From Yinghuangia sp035454725 (GTDB taxonomy: Bacteria > Actinomycetota > Actinomycetes > Streptomycetales > Streptomycetaceae): a DNA stretch of 64,000 bases. Where the stretch lies: the NCBI RefSeq assembly GCF_051388935.1, contig NZ_JBPKBI010000001.1, positions 682,001 to 746,000 of the forward strand, given 5' to 3'. A program made the position numbers and the translations under genes. Below are positions 62,707-64,000 of this stretch, one piece after another. The number at the start of each line of letters is the position of its first letter. Within the stretch, counting starts at the first letter, position 1. The notes beneath the pieces are model-generated. The model ran no database searches. It was not told where the DNA came from and saw only the letters and a list, made by a program, of their open reading frames with translations.

Positions 62707-64000
62707 GTGCTCACCGCGTTCGCCCGGGCGTTCCGCACGCCCGACCTGCGCAAGAAGCTGCTGTTCACGTTGGGGATCATCGTCCTGTTCCGGATCGGTT
62801 CCACGATCCCGGTCCCAGGCGTCTCCTTCCAGATGGTCCGCAAGTGTGTGGACGCGTCGGACCAGGGCGGTCTCTTCGGCCTGGTGAACATGTTCAGCGG
62901 CGGTGCGCTGCTGCAGCTGACGATCTTCGCGCTGGGGATCATGCCGTACATCACGGCGAGCATCATCCTTCAGCTCCTGACGGTCGTCATTCCGCGGTTG
63001 GAGGCCCTCAAGAAGGAGGGCCAGTCCGGCACCGCCAAGATCACGCAGTACACCCGGTACCTCACGATCGCGCTGGCGATCCTCCAGTCGACCGCCCTGG
63101 TGGCGACGGCACGCAGCGGCGCGCTGTTCAGCAGCTCCGGCGGCGGGGAGTGCGTACCGGACCAAATCGTTCCCGACCAGAGCCTGTTCCGCATCATGGT
63201 CATGGTCATGGTCATGACCGCGGGCACCTCGGTCATCATGTGGCTCGGCGAGCTCGTGACCGACCGCGGCATCGGGAACGGCATGTCGATCCTGATGTTC
63301 GTGTCGGTGGCGGCGGGCTTCCCGTCCGCGCTGTGGAACATCAAGCAGACCGGCACGCTGGGCGGCGGCTGGGTGGCCTTCTTCACCGTCGTCGCGGTCG
63401 GCCTGCTCATGGTCGGCCTGGTCGTCTTCGTCGAGCAGGCGCAGCGCCGCATCCCGGTGCAGTACGCCAAGCGGATGATCGGGCGACGCGCCTACGGCGG
63501 TACGTCCACATACATCCCGCTCAAGGTGAACCAGGCGGGCATCATCCCCGTGATCTTCGCCTCGTCGCTGCTCTACATCCCGGCGCTGATCGCACAGTTC
63601 AGCGGGAGCGATTCAGGCTGGGCGCTGTGGATCCAGAACAACTTCGTGCAGGGTGACCACCCGATCTACATGGCGACGTACTTCCTGCTGATCGTGTTCT
63701 TCGCCTTCTTCTATGTGGCGATCACGTTCAACCCCGAAGAAGTTGCCGACAACATGAAGAAGTATGGTGGTTTCATCCCGGGCATCCGCGCCGGCAGACC
63801 GACTGCGGAATACCTCAACTACATCCTCACCCGGATCACGTGGCCCGGATCGCTCTACCTGGGCATGATCGCGCTCGTACCCATGATCGCGCTCGTGCTG
63901 TTCAACGCCACCAACAATTTCCCGTTCGGCGGCACGAGCATCCTGATCATCGTGGGAGTGGGTCTGGAAACCGTGAAGCAGATCGAGAGCCAGCTCCAGC
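62707..64000 (+). CDS. secY: Preprotein translocase subunit SecY (3' end outside window)
   Basis: The protein-conducting channel subunit starts at GTG 62707 (LTAFARAFRTPDLRKKLLFTL), with AGGAGG 5-8 nt upstream. It runs off the window after about 431 residues with no stop, close to the usual length of about 437. TM segments are clear from residue 18 on. Conserved signatures are TIPVPG in the plug region, FALGIMPYITASIILQLL and the cytoplasmic loop RRIPVQYAKRM. It works with SecE (33518) and SecG; adk and map usually follow in actinobacteria. Confidence 0.97.
   Translation, partial: MLTAFARAFRTPDLRKKLLFTLGIIVLFRIGSTIPVPGVSFQMVRKCVDASDQGGLFGLVNMFSGGALLQLTIFALGIMPYITASIILQLLTVVIPRLEALKKEGQSGTAKITQYTRYLTIALAILQSTALVATARSGALFSSSGGGECVPDQIVPDQSLFRIMVMVMVMTAGTSVIMWLGELVTDRGIGNGMSILMFVSVAAGFPSALWNIKQTGTLGGGWVAFFTVVAVGLLMVGLVVFVEQAQRRIPVQYAKRMIGRRAYGGTSTYIPLKVNQAGIIPVIFASSLLYIPALIAQFSGSDSGWALWIQNNFVQGDHPIYMATYFLLIVFFAFFYVAITFNPEEVADNMKKYGGFIPGIRAGRPTAEYLNYILTRITWPGSLYLGMIALVPMIALVLFNATNNFPFGGTSILIIVGVGLETVKQIESQLQ

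Overview
The window is very high-GC DNA with GTG/TTG starts, many ATGA/GTGA stop-start overlaps and a gene order typical of Streptomycetaceae-type actinobacteria. RpoB at 1161 aa, RpoC at about 1297 aa, and the run tRNA-Thr, tRNA-Met, rpmG, MaoC pair, murB ... tRNA-Trp, secE, nusG, rplKA, rplJL, rpoBC, rpsL, rpsG, fusA, tuf, S10/spc operon all fit that group; genus is not claimed. The sequence is a draft scaffold. It has four N gaps (9867-9981, 10233-10349, 19003-19166, 26975-27087) and two single-N joins (5955, 19444) where about 125 bp is duplicated on both sides of the N. Those two are overlapping contig ends, not biology.

1-11.5 kb, accessory metabolism and regulation: a TetR repressor divergent from a DHA2-type MFS exporter with two matching palindromic operators between them; an epoxide hydrolase with a direct-repeat promoter; an ABC ATPase/FtsX-like permease pair; acylphosphatase; an AraC-type regulator; arylamine N-acetyltransferase; proline iminopeptidase; a small S24/S26-like protein; a secreted low-complexity protein; and a small membrane protein.

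11.9-25.1 kb, a tightly overlapping co-directional cluster of five genes: a DUF4132 protein, a giant protein of about 1660 aa, a MoxR/YehL-type AAA+ ATPase, a DUF5682 (YehM-like) domain fused through a P/A/T-rich linker to a VWA (YehP-like) domain, and a SWIM zinc-finger (YehQ-like) protein. It is the actinobacterial counterpart of the enterobacterial molR-yehL-yehM-yehP-yehQ locus, a MoxR-VWA system whose molecular role is not settled. It is the most interesting system in the window.

25.2-33.4 kb: tRNA-Thr, tRNA-Met, rpmG, two MaoC-fold dehydratase subunits (HadA/HadB-like), murB, a second TetR/MFS pair, an adenosine-deaminase-family protein and an aspartate/aromatic aminotransferase, both on the minus strand, then tRNA-Trp.

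33.5-64 kb, the information-processing core, all on the plus strand: secE-nusG, rplKA, rplJL (with a leader attenuator), rpoBC, rpsL-rpsG-fusA-tuf, then S10 (rpsJ to rpsQ) and spc (rplN to rplO), ending in secY, which runs off the window. The long intergenic spaces hold terminators, promoters, leader elements and small repeats. One 28-nt element occurs identically in the rpsL and rpsJ leaders, and the rpoC-rpsL gap carries a frameshifted DUF397 gene. I saw no IS element, CRISPR array or prophage.
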